Source: Clostridium sp.
GTDB taxonomy: Bacteria > Bacillota_A > Clostridia > Lachnospirales > Lachnospiraceae
Assembly (NCBI GenBank): GCA_023666975.1
Contig: JAMPAW010000046.1
Coordinates: 1-22,568 of the forward strand
Reading direction: 5' to 3'
DNA: 22,568 bases
A program made the position numbers and the translations under genes. Of the stretch, positions 1 through 8,317 are shown one piece after another (positions within the stretch are counted from its first letter, which is position 1; each line of letters opens with the position of its first letter). Below the pieces are notes generated by a model that was not told where the DNA came from, did not search any database, and saw only the letters and a list, made by a program, of their open reading frames with translations.

Positions 1-66
<66 letters not shown>

Positions 67-76
67 TTTGTTTATA

Positions 77-116
77 CCTCTTAATTAACAGGCAGGAATT
101 AAGGGGTTTTCTTTTT
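77..116 (+). terminator. Rho-independent terminator after tRNA-Phe
   Basis: A 10-bp stem (77-86 with 97-106, one T.G wobble) encloses a 10-base loop and runs straight into a T-rich tract (TTTTCTTTTT). It ends the tRNA transcript before the DUF951 gene. Confidence 0.85.
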
Positions 117-154
117 AATTATTTATATAAAGAAGGATAATAGGAAGCTGGTTT

Positions 155-337
155 ATGAATTTTGAAGTTGGACAGATAGTCAAATTGAAAAAGCAACATC
201 CCTGCGGAGCCAATTCATGGGAGATCATCAGAGTAGGCGCTGATTTTAGATTGCGATGTACCGGTTGTAACCATCAGGTTATGCTGGCACGCAAATTAGT
301 GGAAAAGAATTTCAAAGGTTTTTTAGAAAATGCTTGA
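155..337 (+). CDS. DUF951 family small protein
   Basis: A 60-residue protein that I recognise as DUF951, a short conserved Firmicutes family of unknown function often found near rpsF. It begins with a beta-rich segment (GQIVKLKKQHPCG) and has three cysteines, Cys17, Cys35 and Cys38; the CTGC pair at 35-38 suggests a small zinc or nucleic-acid-binding fold, but that is inference. The start is supported by AGGAAG seven bases upstream. The length matches the family, so it is complete. The stop codon overlaps the -35 box of the rpsF promoter. I see no good promoter of its own between the tRNA terminator and the start. Confidence 0.88.
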   Translation: MNFEVGQIVKLKKQHPCGANSWEIIRVGADFRLRCTGCNHQVMLARKLVEKNFKGFLENA

Positions 338-362
338 TTTGTAAGGTTTGTTGTGTTACAAT
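334..362 (+). promoter_or_regulatory. Sigma-A type promoter for rpsF-ssb-rpsR
   Basis: TTGATT (334-339), a 17-base spacer, then TACAAT (357-362). The -35 box overlaps the TGA stop of the DUF951 gene. Transcription would start around 369, giving a 5' leader of about 77 bases for rpsF. Confidence 0.7.
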
Positions 363-390
363 CTAGTCCTGTGATGTAAAGCACAATTTT

Positions 391-431
391 CCTTGCTCTC
401 TCAGTGATGGGGAGGGCCAGAGACCATAAGG
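391..431 (+). promoter_or_regulatory. Structured rpsF leader, candidate ribosomal-protein autoregulatory hairpin
   Basis: CCTT (391-394) pairs with AAGG (428-431), and TCTCT (397-401) with AGAGA (419-423), leaving a purine-rich loop of about 17 bases. The outer stem takes in the first bases of the rpsF Shine-Dalgarno sequence (AAGGAGGT, 428-435), so folding would hinder initiation. S6:S18-binding leaders are known ahead of rpsF in many bacteria. Whether this hairpin matches that motif I cannot verify by eye. Confidence 0.4.
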
Positions 432-445
432 AGGTGGCATAAGAT

Positions 446-733
446 ATGAATAAGTATGAATTAGCGTTAGTTGTCAGTGCAAAAATCGAAGACGATGCTA
501 GAACAGATGCTGTTGAGAAGGCAAAAGAGTTAATTGCCAAGTTTGGCGGTAATGTTACTAACGTTGAGGATGCCGGTAAGAAGAGATTAGCTTATGAAAT
601 CCAGAAGATGAAAGAAGGATTTTATTACTTCATCCAATTCGATGCGGAGTCTGATGTTCCGGCACAGATTGAAGCTCAAGTTCGTATTATGGAGCCGATC
701 ATCAGATATCTATGCGTTAGACAAGACGCATAA
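446..733 (+). CDS. rpsF: 30S ribosomal protein S6
   Basis: The 95-residue product has the typical S6 start (MNKYELALVVSAKIEDD) and the GYFYF-type core strand here read as EGFYYFIQFDAES, with the usual family length. S6 binds the central domain of 16S rRNA as a heterodimer with S18, which is encoded two genes downstream. A strong AAGGAGGT sits 10 bases upstream of the ATG. It is the first gene of the rpsF-ssb-rpsR operon, 20 bases before ssb, and its leader carries a hairpin overlapping the ribosome binding site. Confidence 0.98.
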   Translation: MNKYELALVVSAKIEDDARTDAVEKAKELIAKFGGNVTNVEDAGKKRLAYEIQKMKEGFYYFIQFDAESDVPAQIEAQVRIMEPIIRYLCVRQDA

Positions 734-753
734 CGAATAGGAGGAATCCAGAT

Positions 754-1209
754 ATGAATAAAGTAATTTTGATGGGACGTTTGACAAGAGACCCTGAAGT
801 GAGGTATTCTCAGAATAGAGATGACAATTTGGCGATTGCCAGATATACACTTGCGGTTGACCGCAGATTTCAGAGAAATGGCGGCGATCAGAATCAGACT
901 GCAGATTTTATTTCCTGTGTAGCTTTTGGAAGAGTAGCTGAATTTGCAGAGAAGTATTTTAAACAGGGAACTAAGATTTGTATCGACGGGAGAATACAGA
1001 CAGGAAGTTATACAAACAAAGATGGCGTGAAGGTATATACCACTGAGGTTGTTGTGGAGAATCAGGAATTTGCAGAAAGTAAAAATGCGGCTCAGAGTAA
1101 CGGAGGCGCAGATTTCTCCGGCGGAAGCCGTCCTACTCCCAGCGCAGCCAGTGGAGATGGATTTATGAGTATACCGGAAGGCATTGAAGACGAACTCCCA
1201 TTCCAGTAA
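754..1209 (+). CDS. ssb: Single-stranded DNA-binding protein
   Basis: A 151-residue SSB. The N-terminal OB fold (about residues 1-105) opens with MNKVILMGRLTRDPEVRY, followed by a flexible Gly/Ser/Asn-rich linker (about 110-143) and the acidic C-terminal tip DELPFQ, which recruits repair and replication proteins. The tip ends in PFQ rather than the more common PF. It protects and organises single-stranded DNA at forks. It lies between rpsF and rpsR, the classic Firmicutes arrangement, with GGAGG upstream of the ATG. Being in the ribosomal operon suggests expression tied to growth rate. Confidence 0.97.
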   Translation: MNKVILMGRLTRDPEVRYSQNRDDNLAIARYTLAVDRRFQRNGGDQNQTADFISCVAFGRVAEFAEKYFKQGTKICIDGRIQTGSYTNKDGVKVYTTEVVVENQEFAESKNAAQSNGGADFSGGSRPTPSAASGDGFMSIPEGIEDELPFQ

Positions 1210-1226
1210 AATAGGAGGAAATGAAA

Positions 1227-1499
1227 ATGGCATATAATAAAACAGATAAGCCGGAACGTGGCGATGCTCCAATGAAGAGAAGAAATATCCGCAGAAGAAA
1301 GAAAGTATGCGTGTTCTGTTCGGAGGAGAATAATTTAATCGATTATAAAGATGTAAATAAGTTAAAGAGATATATTTCAGAGAGAGGTAAGATTCTTCCT
1401 AGAAGAATTACCGGCAACTGTGCAAAGCATCAGAGAGCTTTGACCGTTGCAATTAAGAGAGCACGCCATATCGCATTAATGCCTTATGTAGTGGATTAG
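1227..1499 (+). CDS. rpsR: 30S ribosomal protein S18
   Basis: A small basic protein with the S18 core: [17 protein letters not shown], then [23 protein letters not shown] and the C-terminal helix ending in ALMPYVVD. It binds 16S rRNA together with S6. Two in-frame ATGs exist at 1221 and 1227. The second is preferred because AGGAGG (1213-1218) is 8 bases from it and only 2 from the first; this gives 90 residues starting MAYNKTDK. The CVFC pair is the Zn-binding-type motif present in many S18 proteins. Last gene of the rpsF operon. Confidence 0.97.
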   Translation: MAYNKTDKPERGDAPMKRRNIRRRKKVCVFCSEENNLIDYKDVNKLKRYISERGKILPRRITGNCAKHQRALTVAIKRARHIALMPYVVD

Positions 1500-1513
1500 T
1501 ATTTGCAAAGTTT

Positions 1514-1545
1514 CAGCTGCCACGGTAGCAATACAGTGGCAGTTG
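1514..1545 (+). other. Hairpin after rpsR, without a U-tract
   Basis: CAGCTGCCAC (1514-1523) pairs with GTGGCAGTTG (1536-1545), a 10-bp stem with one G.U and a 12-base loop. No T-run follows. It may be a weak terminator, an mRNA 3'-end stabiliser, or a processing site ahead of tRNA-Thr, in which case tRNA-Thr would be co-transcribed with the operon. Confidence 0.6.
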
Positions 1546-1568
1546 AATGACAATAAAGTATTTAATGT

Positions 1569-1641
<73 letters not shown>

Positions 1642-1662
1642 TGGATTACATTGCTCATAATG

Positions 1663-1703
1663 AAAAGGTGGAAAAGCCGGAAAACAGGTTTCTCCACCTT
1701 TTT
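1663..1703 (+). terminator. Rho-independent terminator after tRNA-Thr
   Basis: AAAAGGTGGA (1663-1672) pairs perfectly with TCCACCTTTT (1693-1702), ending in TTTTT. The A-run on the 5' side means it could also work on the opposite strand. It separates the rpsF-tRNA unit from glnA. Confidence 0.85.
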
Positions 1704-1748
1704 ACGTTGAAAATTAATTTAATCTTAAAGAAAGATAGATAAAATTCA

Positions 1749-1777
1749 TTGAAAAAAATATATAAGTATGATAACAT
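1749..1777 (+). promoter_or_regulatory. Candidate glnA promoter
   Basis: TTGAAA (1749-1754), a 17-base spacer and TAACAT (1772-1777). An alternative -10, TATGAT at 1767-1772, lacks a matching -35. Either choice leaves a leader of roughly 105-115 bases before glnA, long enough for RNA-level control. Confidence 0.5.
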
Positions 1778-1798
1778 GAGTTGAATATGAAGCGTTGC

Positions 1799-1877
1799 TG
1801 ATATATAAATCAAGTTATTCCTTAGAAGAATATGTGCGTTTCATTGAGGAATAACAGCAGACAATATGGAACTGTTA
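1799..1877 (+). promoter_or_regulatory. glnA leader with alternative stem-loops
   Basis: GTTATTCCT (1814-1822) pairs perfectly with AGGAATAAC (1847-1855). TAACAG (1852-1857) pairs with CTGTTA (1872-1877), next to the glnA Shine-Dalgarno sequence (AAGGAGAGG from 1878). The two share bases 1852-1855, so they exclude each other. A third fold, 1838-1842 with 1849-1855 (two-base bulge), has a hexaloop ATTGAG fitting the A-x-x-G-x-x loop known for ANTAR targets. I found no second such loop and no U-tract, so the mechanism is open. Confidence 0.4.
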
Positions 1878-1890
1878 AAGGAGAGGGCAT

Positions 1891-3222
1891 ATGAGCAAGT
1901 ATACAAAACAGGATATTATGAAATTGGTAGAAGAAGAGGATATTGAGTTTATCCGGCTTCAATTTACAGATATGTTTGGAACGTTGAAAAATGTGGCAAT
2001 TACTTCCAGTCAGTTGGAAAAAGCCTTGGATAATAAATGTATGTTTGACGGCTCGTCTATTGAAGGTTTTGTGCGCATTGATGAATCGGATATGTATTTA
2101 TACCCTGACCTCAATACATTTGAAATTTTTCCGTGGCGCCCGCAGCACGGTAAAGTGGCCAGAATGATTTGCGATGTGTATCGGCCAAATGGCACACCGT
2201 TTGAAGGGGACCCCAGGTATATTTTAAAGAAAGTACTAAAGGAAGCGGCAGATATGGGGTATAGTTTTAATGTGGGACCTGAGTGTGAATTTTTTTTGTT
2301 CCATACGGACGACGAGGGAAGGCCTACTACAATTACGCATGAGAAGGCGGGATATTTTGATATTTCCCCATTGGATTTAGGTGAGAATGCCCGTCGGGAT
2401 ATCATCTTGAATTTGGAGGCTATGGGATTTGAAATCGAGGCATCGCACCACGAGGTGGCACCTGCCCAGCATGAGATTGATTTTAAGTATACTAATGCCC
2501 TGAAAGCAGCGGATAACATGATGACATTTAAGCTGGTAGTGAAGACGATTGCCAAGCGTCACGGCCTGTTTGCCAGTTTTATGCCGAAGCCGGTGTATGG
2601 GGTATGTGGGTCCGGGCTTCACATGAATATGTCGCTGTCAAAAGAAGGCGTAAATATCTTTAATGACCATTCGGCACCAAACGGTATCAGCAAAGAAACT
2701 TATCAATTTATTGCCGGTTTGATGAGCCATATGAAAGGAATGACCCTGATTGCAAATCCGATTGTTAATTCCTATAAGCGTTTACTGCCGGGATTTGAGG
2801 CACCGATGTATATTACATGGTCTGAAGGCAATCGCAGTCCGCTGATTCGCATTCCGTCTACCAGAGGGACTAATATGCGCATTGAACTGCGCTCTCCGGA
2901 CCCGGCAGCCAATCCGTATCTGTTGTTTGCCACCTGTCTGGCAGCGGGGCTTGACGGGATAAAACGTCAGCTGACAATTCCTGACAGTGTAGACTGCAAT
3001 GTTTATACAATGACCAAGAAAGAATTGGAGGAGCAGGGAATCGAGGCAATTCCGTCGAATCTCAGTAAGGCATGCCACTATTTTGAAGATGATGAGTTTA
3101 TGAAAGCCGTATTAGGAGAGCATGTCCATGCAAAATATCTGGCAGCAAAACGCTCTGAGTGGAATCGATTCCGGGAGCAGGTGACCGAGTGGGAGATTGA
3201 TGAATATCTGTATAAGATTTGA
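1891..3222 (+). CDS. glnA: Type I (alpha) glutamine synthetase
   Basis: The 443-residue enzyme makes glutamine from glutamate, ammonia and ATP as a cytoplasmic dodecamer. Visible motifs are DGSSIEGF (53-60), the Mg-binding GPECEFF, the substrate-binding [27 protein letters not shown], and the [22 protein letters not shown] block. Arg62 (FVRIDES) sits exactly where Bacillus GSI-alpha has its feedback-inhibition arginine. Length and Arg62 favour GSI-alpha, which lacks the adenylylation-controlled insertion. Start: ATG 11 bases after AAGGAG. The leader is structured and an ANTAR regulator follows, pointing to RNA-level nitrogen control. Confidence 0.97.
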   Translation: MSKYTKQDIMKLVEEEDIEFIRLQFTDMFGTLKNVAITSSQLEKALDNKCMFDGSSIEGFVRIDESDMYLYPDLNTFEIFPWRPQHGKVARMICDVYRPNGTPFEGDPRYILKKVLKEAADMGYSFNVGPECEFFLFHTDDEGRPTTITHEKAGYFDISPLDLGENARRDIILNLEAMGFEIEASHHEVAPAQHEIDFKYTNALKAADNMMTFKLVVKTIAKRHGLFASFMPKPVYGVCGSGLHMNMSLSKEGVNIFNDHSAPNGISKETYQFIAGLMSHMKGMTLIANPIVNSYKRLLPGFEAPMYITWSEGNRSPLIRIPSTRGTNMRIELRSPDPAANPYLLFATCLAAGLDGIKRQLTIPDSVDCNVYTMTKKELEEQGIEAIPSNLSKACHYFEDDEFMKAVLGEHVHAKYLAAKRSEWNRFREQVTEWEIDEYLYKI

Positions 3223-3306
3223 GAACTTTTGGGAGAGTAGATTTGACATAAATGCGCCCATAAAACCGGACGTTAAGCAATGCGGCAGGGTGCGGGGAGG
3301 AAGAGC

Positions 3307-3849
3307 GTGATTAGCGTAATCGTAGTATTTCCTAAGCTGGAAGAAGCCAAAAGTATTAAAAATCTGTTGGTGCGCAGTGGTATTCAGGTGACAGCCGCCT
3401 GTACGACTGCGGCGCAGGTTATCAATTTAACAGATGATCTGGACTATGGAATTGTGGTCGGGGGATATAAGTTTGCAGACATGATGTACAGTGAATTGTT
3501 GGAATATCTGCCGGACACGTTTGAGATGCTGTTAATTGCCTCGAAGCGGCATTATTCGGAATGCAGTTCCAGTGATATTGTCTGTCTTTCCATGCCGATT
3601 AAAGGGGCAGATTTGGTAGAACAGGTTCAACTGATATATGACAGGCTGTATCATAGGATGAAACGGGAAAAAGCCAAACCGGCTGCGCGGTCTGAGGAAG
3701 AAAAACAGGTTATTGTTCAGGCTAAAATGCTTTTAATGAGGAATAAAGCAATGAGTGAGGAAGAGGCGCATCGCTATTTGCAGCAAAAGAGCATGAACAG
3801 CGGAACCAGTTTGATTGAAACGGCGCATATGATTTTGGATATTTTTTAG
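3307..3849 (+). CDS. ANTAR-domain regulator, NitR-like
   Basis: A 180-residue protein with an N-terminal response-regulator-like fold (about 1-110) and a C-terminal ANTAR RNA-binding domain (about 125-180; AKMLLMRNKAMSEEEAHRYL, then SLIETAHMILD). ANTAR proteins bind hairpin RNAs and usually prevent termination; in clostridia a protein of this type (NitR) is encoded beside glnA and tied to glnA control. The receiver half lacks the usual acidic pocket and phosphoryl-acceptor Asp context, so it may not be phosphorylated. GTG at 3307 is chosen because GGGGAGG lies six bases before it and the first beta strand starts there; an ATG at 3280 has no ribosome site. It sits 84 bases after glnA and 11 before dapF. 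Confidence 0.85.
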   Translation: MISVIVVFPKLEEAKSIKNLLVRSGIQVTAACTTAAQVINLTDDLDYGIVVGGYKFADMMYSELLEYLPDTFEMLLIASKRHYSECSSSDIVCLSMPIKGADLVEQVQLIYDRLYHRMKREKAKPAARSEEEKQVIVQAKMLLMRNKAMSEEEAHRYLQQKSMNSGTSLIETAHMILDIF

Positions 3850-3860
3850 GGAGGTGGAGC

Positions 3861-4697
3861 ATGAAGTTTACAAAGATGCAGGGATTAGGAAATGATTATG
3901 TTTATGTGAATTGTTTTAAAGAAGAACTTGCAAATCCGTCTGATGTGGCAGTGCAAATCAGTGACCGGCATTTTGGCATCGGATCGGACGGGCTAATTTT
4001 GATTAAGCCGTCTGGCGTGGCGGATTTTTGCATGGAAATGTATAATGCCGATGGCTCTCAGGCCGAGATGTGCGGAAATGGAATCCGGTGTGTGGCGAAA
4101 TATGTATATGACTATGGGCTGACGGATAAAACCGATATTGCAGTGGAAACTCTGGCAGGGATTAAATACCTCAAATTACAGGCCGCCGGCGGCCGGGTGC
4201 AGACGGTTACCGTCAATATGGGAGAGCCGGAACTTAGACCGTTTGCTATTCCGGTGAAATCTGACAAGGAAATTCTTGTCAATGAACCGATTGTTGCAGG
4301 CGGAAGAGAATATCGGATGACCTGTGTATCGATGGGGAATCCGCATTGTATTGTATTCGTTGAGGATACCGAGCACTTTGAGTTGGAAAAAATTGGTCCG
4401 GAGTTTGAAGCGCATGCGTTATTTCCCAACCGGATAAATACGGAATTTATTCAAATCCTGGATAGAAAAACGGTGAATATGCGGGTCTGGGAGAGAGGTT
4501 CGGGGGAAACTTTGGCCTGTGGGACCGGTGCCTGCGCCAGTGCCGTGGCATGTGTCTTGAATGGTCTGACAGAAGAGGAGATTACCGTTCATTTGCTGGG
4601 AGGCGATTTGCAGATACGCTGGGACAGGGAAGAAAATCTTGTGTATATGACCGGACCGGCGGCAGTTGTGTTTGACGGGGAGATTTCTCTGCCGTAG
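3861..4697 (+). CDS. dapF: Diaminopimelate epimerase
   Basis: The 278-residue, cofactor-independent racemase interconverts LL-DAP and meso-DAP for lysine and peptidoglycan. Both catalytic cysteines are in family motifs: Cys71 in MCGNGIRC and Cys220 in GETLACGTGACA. The N-terminal KMQGLGNDYVYV and GIGSDGL segments are also typical. GGGAGGTGG precedes the ATG by a few bases. It starts 11 bases after the ANTAR gene, so it is almost certainly co-transcribed with it, and dapL, which makes its substrate, is next. Confidence 0.97.
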   Translation: MKFTKMQGLGNDYVYVNCFKEELANPSDVAVQISDRHFGIGSDGLILIKPSGVADFCMEMYNADGSQAEMCGNGIRCVAKYVYDYGLTDKTDIAVETLAGIKYLKLQAAGGRVQTVTVNMGEPELRPFAIPVKSDKEILVNEPIVAGGREYRMTCVSMGNPHCIVFVEDTEHFELEKIGPEFEAHALFPNRINTEFIQILDRKTVNMRVWERGSGETLACGTGACASAVACVLNGLTEEEITVHLLGGDLQIRWDREENLVYMTGPAAVVFDGEISLP

Positions 4698-4804
4698 AGA
4701 AGGAGGATATCTAAAAAGATAATGATGACCGGAAGTTCTTGAGGGAAAAGCAGCAATTAAGGCAGCAGAGAGGACTGTGGTTAGGATATGGAGGTTAAGA
4801 AATT

Positions 4805-6034
4805 ATGTTTAAGGTAAACGAGAATTATTTAAAGCTGCCCGGAAGCTATCTGTTTTCTACGATAGGCAGGAAAGTGAATGCGTATAAGGAGGTCAATCCC
4901 GACAGAGAAATTATTTCTCTGGGAATAGGAGATGTGACGCAGCCGTTAGCCCCGGCAATTATTGACAGTCTTCACAAGGCAGTGGACGAGATGGCGGTAA
5001 AAGAGACTTTTCATGGCTATGCACCGGATCTTGGCTATGAGTTTTTAAGAAGTGCCATTGCGGAAAATGATTACAAAAAAAGAGGTGTCGAGATTGCCAT
5101 TGACGAGATTTTTGTCAGCGACGGTGCAAAGTGTGATTCCGGAAACATTCAGGAGATTTTTGCCATTAACAACAGGATTGCCGTTTGCGACCCGGTTTAT
5201 CCGGTATATGTAGATACCAATGCAATGGCGGGGAGAACAGGTACATATAATAAAGAAACGGAACTGTGGAGTGATGTGATCTATATGCCGTGCAGGGCAG
5301 AAAATGATTTTGCACCGGAACTGCCGAAGGAAGCGGCAGATATTATCTACTTGTGTTTTCCGAATAATCCCACCGGGGCAACCATTAAAAAGGAACAGCT
5401 TCAGCAGTGGGTGGATTATGCAAACCAATCAGGAGCGGTAATTATCTATGATGCTGCTTATGAGGCATATATCAGCGAGGAGGACGTTCCACATTCTATC
5501 TATGAATGTGACGGAGCTAAGACCTGCGCTATCGAGTTAAAAAGTTTTTCCAAAAATGCCGGATTTACGGGAACGCGCTTAGGTTATGCCGTGGTGCCAA
5601 AGGAGTTGAAGGCAGAGGACGGGACTTCGCTTAACGCATTATGGGCAAGACGGCATGGCACTAAGTTTAACGGTGCACCGTATATTATTCAGCGTGCCGG
5701 TGAAGCGGTGTATTCAGCGGAGGGTAAAAAGCAGACGGCAGAGCAGATTGCTTATTATATGAATAATGCAAAAGTGATTAAGGAGGAATTGGCATCAGCG
5801 GGATATACCGTTTCAGGCGGTGTCAATGCGCCGTATATTTGGCTGTCTACTCCTGACGGAATGACCTCATGGGAATTTTTTGATTATCTGTTGACCAATG
5901 CGAATGTGGTGGGAACTCCTGGTTCAGGATTTGGACCAAGCGGTGAAGGGTATTTCCGCCTGACGGCATTCGGCACTTATGAAAATACATTGGAAGCGCT
6001 GCGCAGGATTAAGGCTTGCACAAAAGGTGCGTGA
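4805..6034 (+). CDS. dapL: LL-diaminopimelate aminotransferase
   Basis: A 409-residue class I/II PLP aminotransferase that converts tetrahydrodipicolinate directly to LL-DAP, bypassing the succinylase or acetylase steps. The N-terminus ([19 protein letters not shown]) is characteristic of DapL. Other motifs are CFPNNPTG (184-191), the PLP-ring residues DAAYEAY (216-222) and the Schiff-base lysine Lys250 in [15 protein letters not shown]. The start follows GGAGG by about nine bases. The 107 bases after dapF hold no clear promoter or terminator, so the two genes are probably one transcript. Confidence 0.96.
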   Translation: MFKVNENYLKLPGSYLFSTIGRKVNAYKEVNPDREIISLGIGDVTQPLAPAIIDSLHKAVDEMAVKETFHGYAPDLGYEFLRSAIAENDYKKRGVEIAIDEIFVSDGAKCDSGNIQEIFAINNRIAVCDPVYPVYVDTNAMAGRTGTYNKETELWSDVIYMPCRAENDFAPELPKEAADIIYLCFPNNPTGATIKKEQLQQWVDYANQSGAVIIYDAAYEAYISEEDVPHSIYECDGAKTCAIELKSFSKNAGFTGTRLGYAVVPKELKAEDGTSLNALWARRHGTKFNGAPYIIQRAGEAVYSAEGKKQTAEQIAYYMNNAKVIKEELASAGYTVSGGVNAPYIWLSTPDGMTSWEFFDYLLTNANVVGTPGSGFGPSGEGYFRLTAFGTYENTLEALRRIKACTKGA

Positions 6035-6120
6035 GTGATACACTAATAGTATTGATGCGGCAATACAACAAATGGAAAAGACAGGTGTTGCAAAACAGCC
6101 AAAGAAAGGAAGTTTTTTTG

Positions 6121-7143
6121 ATGAGTAAGAGTATTGATTGGGCAAATCTCGGTTTTTCTTACATTGAAACCGAAAAGAGGTATGTATCAAACTATAAGGA
6201 CGGGGCATGGGACGATGGAGTGATGACAGATGATGCCACGGTAACAATAAGTGAGTGTGCCTGTGTTTTACAGTATGCACAAACCTGTTTTGAGGGTCTT
6301 AAAGCGTATACTACGGCAGACGGACGGGTAGTATGTTTTCGTCCGGATTTGAATGCGCAGAGAATGGCAGATACCTGTAAAAGATTGGAAATGCCGGTAT
6401 TTCCGGAGGAGCGGTTTGTTGAAGCGGTTGTAAAGACCGTTCAGGCCAATATCGATTATGTTCCGCCATACGGTTCAGGTGCTACTTTATATATCCGGCC
6501 GTATATGTTTGGAAGTAATGCGGTTATCGGAGTAAATCCGGCTGACGAATATCAGTTTCGTGTTTTTGTCACTCCGGTAGGACCGTATTTTAAGGGAGGG
6601 GCAAAGCCGATTACGATTCGTGTATCGGATTTTGACCGGGCAGCACCTCATGGAACGGGGCATATTAAGGCAGGTCTTAACTATGCGATGAGTTTACATG
6701 CAATTGTCGATGCACATAATCAGGGATATTCGGAAAACATGTATCTGGATGCGGCAACCCGCACGAAAGTAGAGGAAACCGGAGGCGCAAACTTTATCTT
6801 CATTACGAAGGACGGCAAATTTGTTACCCCTAAGTCCGACAGTATCCTGCCTTCTATCACAAGACGTTCCCTGATGGTGGTTGCGGAGAAATATCTCGGT
6901 TTAACTGTGGAGCATAGAGAGGTGGAATTTGCTGAAGTTAAGGATTTTGCGGAGTGCGGACTTTGTGGAACTGCAGCGGTGATATCGCCGGTCGGAAAGA
7001 TAGTGGACCATGGCGAGGAGATTTGTTTCCCAAGTGGCATGGAAGAAATGGGACCGGTGACCAAGAAGCTGTATGACACGTTGACCGGTATTCAGATGGG
7101 TAATATAGAGGCTCCAGAGGGGTGGATTAAGACGATTCAGTAA
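6121..7143 (+). CDS. ilvE: Branched-chain amino-acid aminotransferase
   Basis: A fold-type IV PLP aminotransferase of 340 residues, catalysing the last step of Val, Leu and Ile synthesis or the first of their breakdown. Features: the Arg/Tyr region QYAQTCFEGLKAY (51-63), YIRPYMFGS (124-132), Schiff-base Lys183 in GHIKAGLNYA, the EETGGANFIF motif holding the cofactor, and CGTAA near the C-terminus. The ORF stays open upstream to 6016, but ATG 6121 has AAAGGAAG just ahead and begins at the family's usual position. It lies 86 bases after dapL and ends the block at a strong terminator. Confidence 0.95.
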   Translation: MSKSIDWANLGFSYIETEKRYVSNYKDGAWDDGVMTDDATVTISECACVLQYAQTCFEGLKAYTTADGRVVCFRPDLNAQRMADTCKRLEMPVFPEERFVEAVVKTVQANIDYVPPYGSGATLYIRPYMFGSNAVIGVNPADEYQFRVFVTPVGPYFKGGAKPITIRVSDFDRAAPHGTGHIKAGLNYAMSLHAIVDAHNQGYSENMYLDAATRTKVEETGGANFIFITKDGKFVTPKSDSILPSITRRSLMVVAEKYLGLTVEHREVEFAEVKDFAECGLCGTAAVISPVGKIVDHGEEICFPSGMEEMGPVTKKLYDTLTGIQMGNIEAPEGWIKTIQ

Positions 7144-7180
7144 GATGAATTTGTTCTCTGCCAGAGCACGGAAGAAAAAG

Positions 7181-7225
7181 AATTCCGGATGGGTATAAGA
7201 TGACTCATTCGGAATTTTCATTTTT
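7181..7225 (+). terminator. Rho-independent terminator after ilvE
   Basis: A 14-bp stem, 7181-7194 with 7203-7216 (two G.T wobbles), an 8-base loop and a T-rich tail (TTCATTTTT). The A-run 7175-7182 upstream makes it partly bidirectional. Confidence 0.88.
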
Positions 7226-7240
7226 GCACGATATTCGTAA

Positions 7241-7246
7241 TATAAT
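7241..7246 (+). promoter_or_regulatory. Candidate -10 box for the dipeptidase gene
   Basis: A perfect TATAAT lies 37 bases before the start codon. The -35 at the right distance (TCATTT, 7218-7223) is poor and falls in the T-tail of the preceding terminator. The gene is isolated by a terminator on each side, so some promoter must lie here. Confidence 0.45.
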
Positions 7247-7282
7247 CTTAGATAGGAATTTAGAGGTAAAGGAGGAGAGGGC

Positions 7283-8284
7283 GTGAAAATAATCGATATG
7301 CATTGTGATACAATACATAAACTTTGGGAGGCGGAAAAGCAGGGGATCGATATTGGTCTTAAGAGCAATGATCTGATGATTGATTTGGAGAAAATGAGGA
7401 AGGGCGGCTATCAGGTACAAAATTTTGCGCTGTTTATCGAGCAGAAGCCTGAGGAAAGCTCTTTTCGGATTTTTGAGGAGCTGCTGGCAGTATTTCAAAG
7501 GGAAATGGAACGGAATGCGGCATTGATCTCGCAGGTGGTGAATACAAAGGATATTTTGGATAACATGGATAATGGGAAAATGTCCGCACTGCTCACGGTT
7601 GAAGGTGGAGAGGCTTGTGAAGGAAGTCTGGAAAAGCTGTCCTTTTTGTATGAGCAGGGAGTAAGGATGATGACATTGACGTGGAATTATCCCAACGAGA
7701 TTGGATATCCCAATGTTGACGGTAAAAGGGATTTCCATACGCCTGATACGATCAGGGGCTTGACGGAGACAGGTATTGCTTTTGTGGAGGAAATGGAGAG
7801 GCTGGGTATGATAATCGATGTCTCGCATCTGTCGGATGCAGGTTTTTACGATGTGTTGAGATATACGAAAAGACCTTTTGTGGCAAGTCATTCCAATGCC
7901 AGAAGCGTATGTCCATGGGTGAGGAATCTGACCGACGATATGATTAGCAGAATCGGTGAGCGGGGAGGTGTAATCGGATTAAATTATTGTGCTGATTTTT
8001 TGGGAGAGCCTGTCGGAACGGAAGCGGGGCACAGCCTGCTGGAGGACAAAAGAGGTATGGCGGATATTGTCAAGCATGCCAGACATATTGCAGACGTGGG
8101 TGGAATGGAATGTCTGGGGCTTGGAAGCGATTTTGACGGGATACCACCTTATCCCGGATGTCCGAAGGCAGAGAATATGGAAGCACTTGCGCAGGCATTA
8201 GCAGTGGAAGGTTTTCATGAAAGCGAGATTGACCGAATCCTATATGGCAATGTATTCCGGTTGTATCGGGAAATTCTTGGATAG
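7283..8284 (+). CDS. Membrane dipeptidase, peptidase family M19
   Basis: A 333-residue zinc dipeptidase of the renal-dipeptidase family, which cleaves dipeptides and sometimes D-containing dipeptides. The metal ligands can be placed: His7 and Asp9 (DMHCDT), Glu107 (VEGGE), His182 (DVSHLS) and His203 (ASHSN); Arg214 and the GSDFDG motif near the C-terminus fit substrate binding. There is no signal peptide or membrane segment, so despite the family name it is probably cytoplasmic. The start is GTG, eight or so bases after AAAGGAGG. Natural substrate unknown; turnover of peptidoglycan-derived dipeptides is one possibility. Confidence 0.93.
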   Translation: MKIIDMHCDTIHKLWEAEKQGIDIGLKSNDLMIDLEKMRKGGYQVQNFALFIEQKPEESSFRIFEELLAVFQREMERNAALISQVVNTKDILDNMDNGKMSALLTVEGGEACEGSLEKLSFLYEQGVRMMTLTWNYPNEIGYPNVDGKRDFHTPDTIRGLTETGIAFVEEMERLGMIIDVSHLSDAGFYDVLRYTKRPFVASHSNARSVCPWVRNLTDDMISRIGERGGVIGLNYCADFLGEPVGTEAGHSLLEDKRGMADIVKHARHIADVGGMECLGLGSDFDGIPPYPGCPKAENMEALAQALAVEGFHESEIDRILYGNVFRLYREILG

Positions 8285-8293
8285 ATGATTTTG

Positions 8294-8317
8294 GCCTGAC
8301 GATATATATTGTCAGGC
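8294..8317. terminator. Convergent-gene hairpin, candidate bidirectional terminator
   Basis: GCCTGAC (8294-8300) pairs with GTCAGGC (8311-8317), extendable by a few A/T pairs inward. It fills the 33-base gap between two convergent stop codons. T-runs are short on both strands, so termination may be modest. Confidence 0.55.

Noticed and set aside
3243..3266. Perfect TTGACA -35 box ahead of the ANTAR gene
   Set aside because: No acceptable -10 lies 15-19 bases downstream; the bases at 17 are CCGGAC. The gene is more likely read from the glnA promoter.
4698..4804. Riboswitch or promoter between dapF and dapL
   Set aside because: No stable long hairpin, terminator or paired -35/-10 boxes could be found; an AAGGAGG there leads only to a six-codon ORF.
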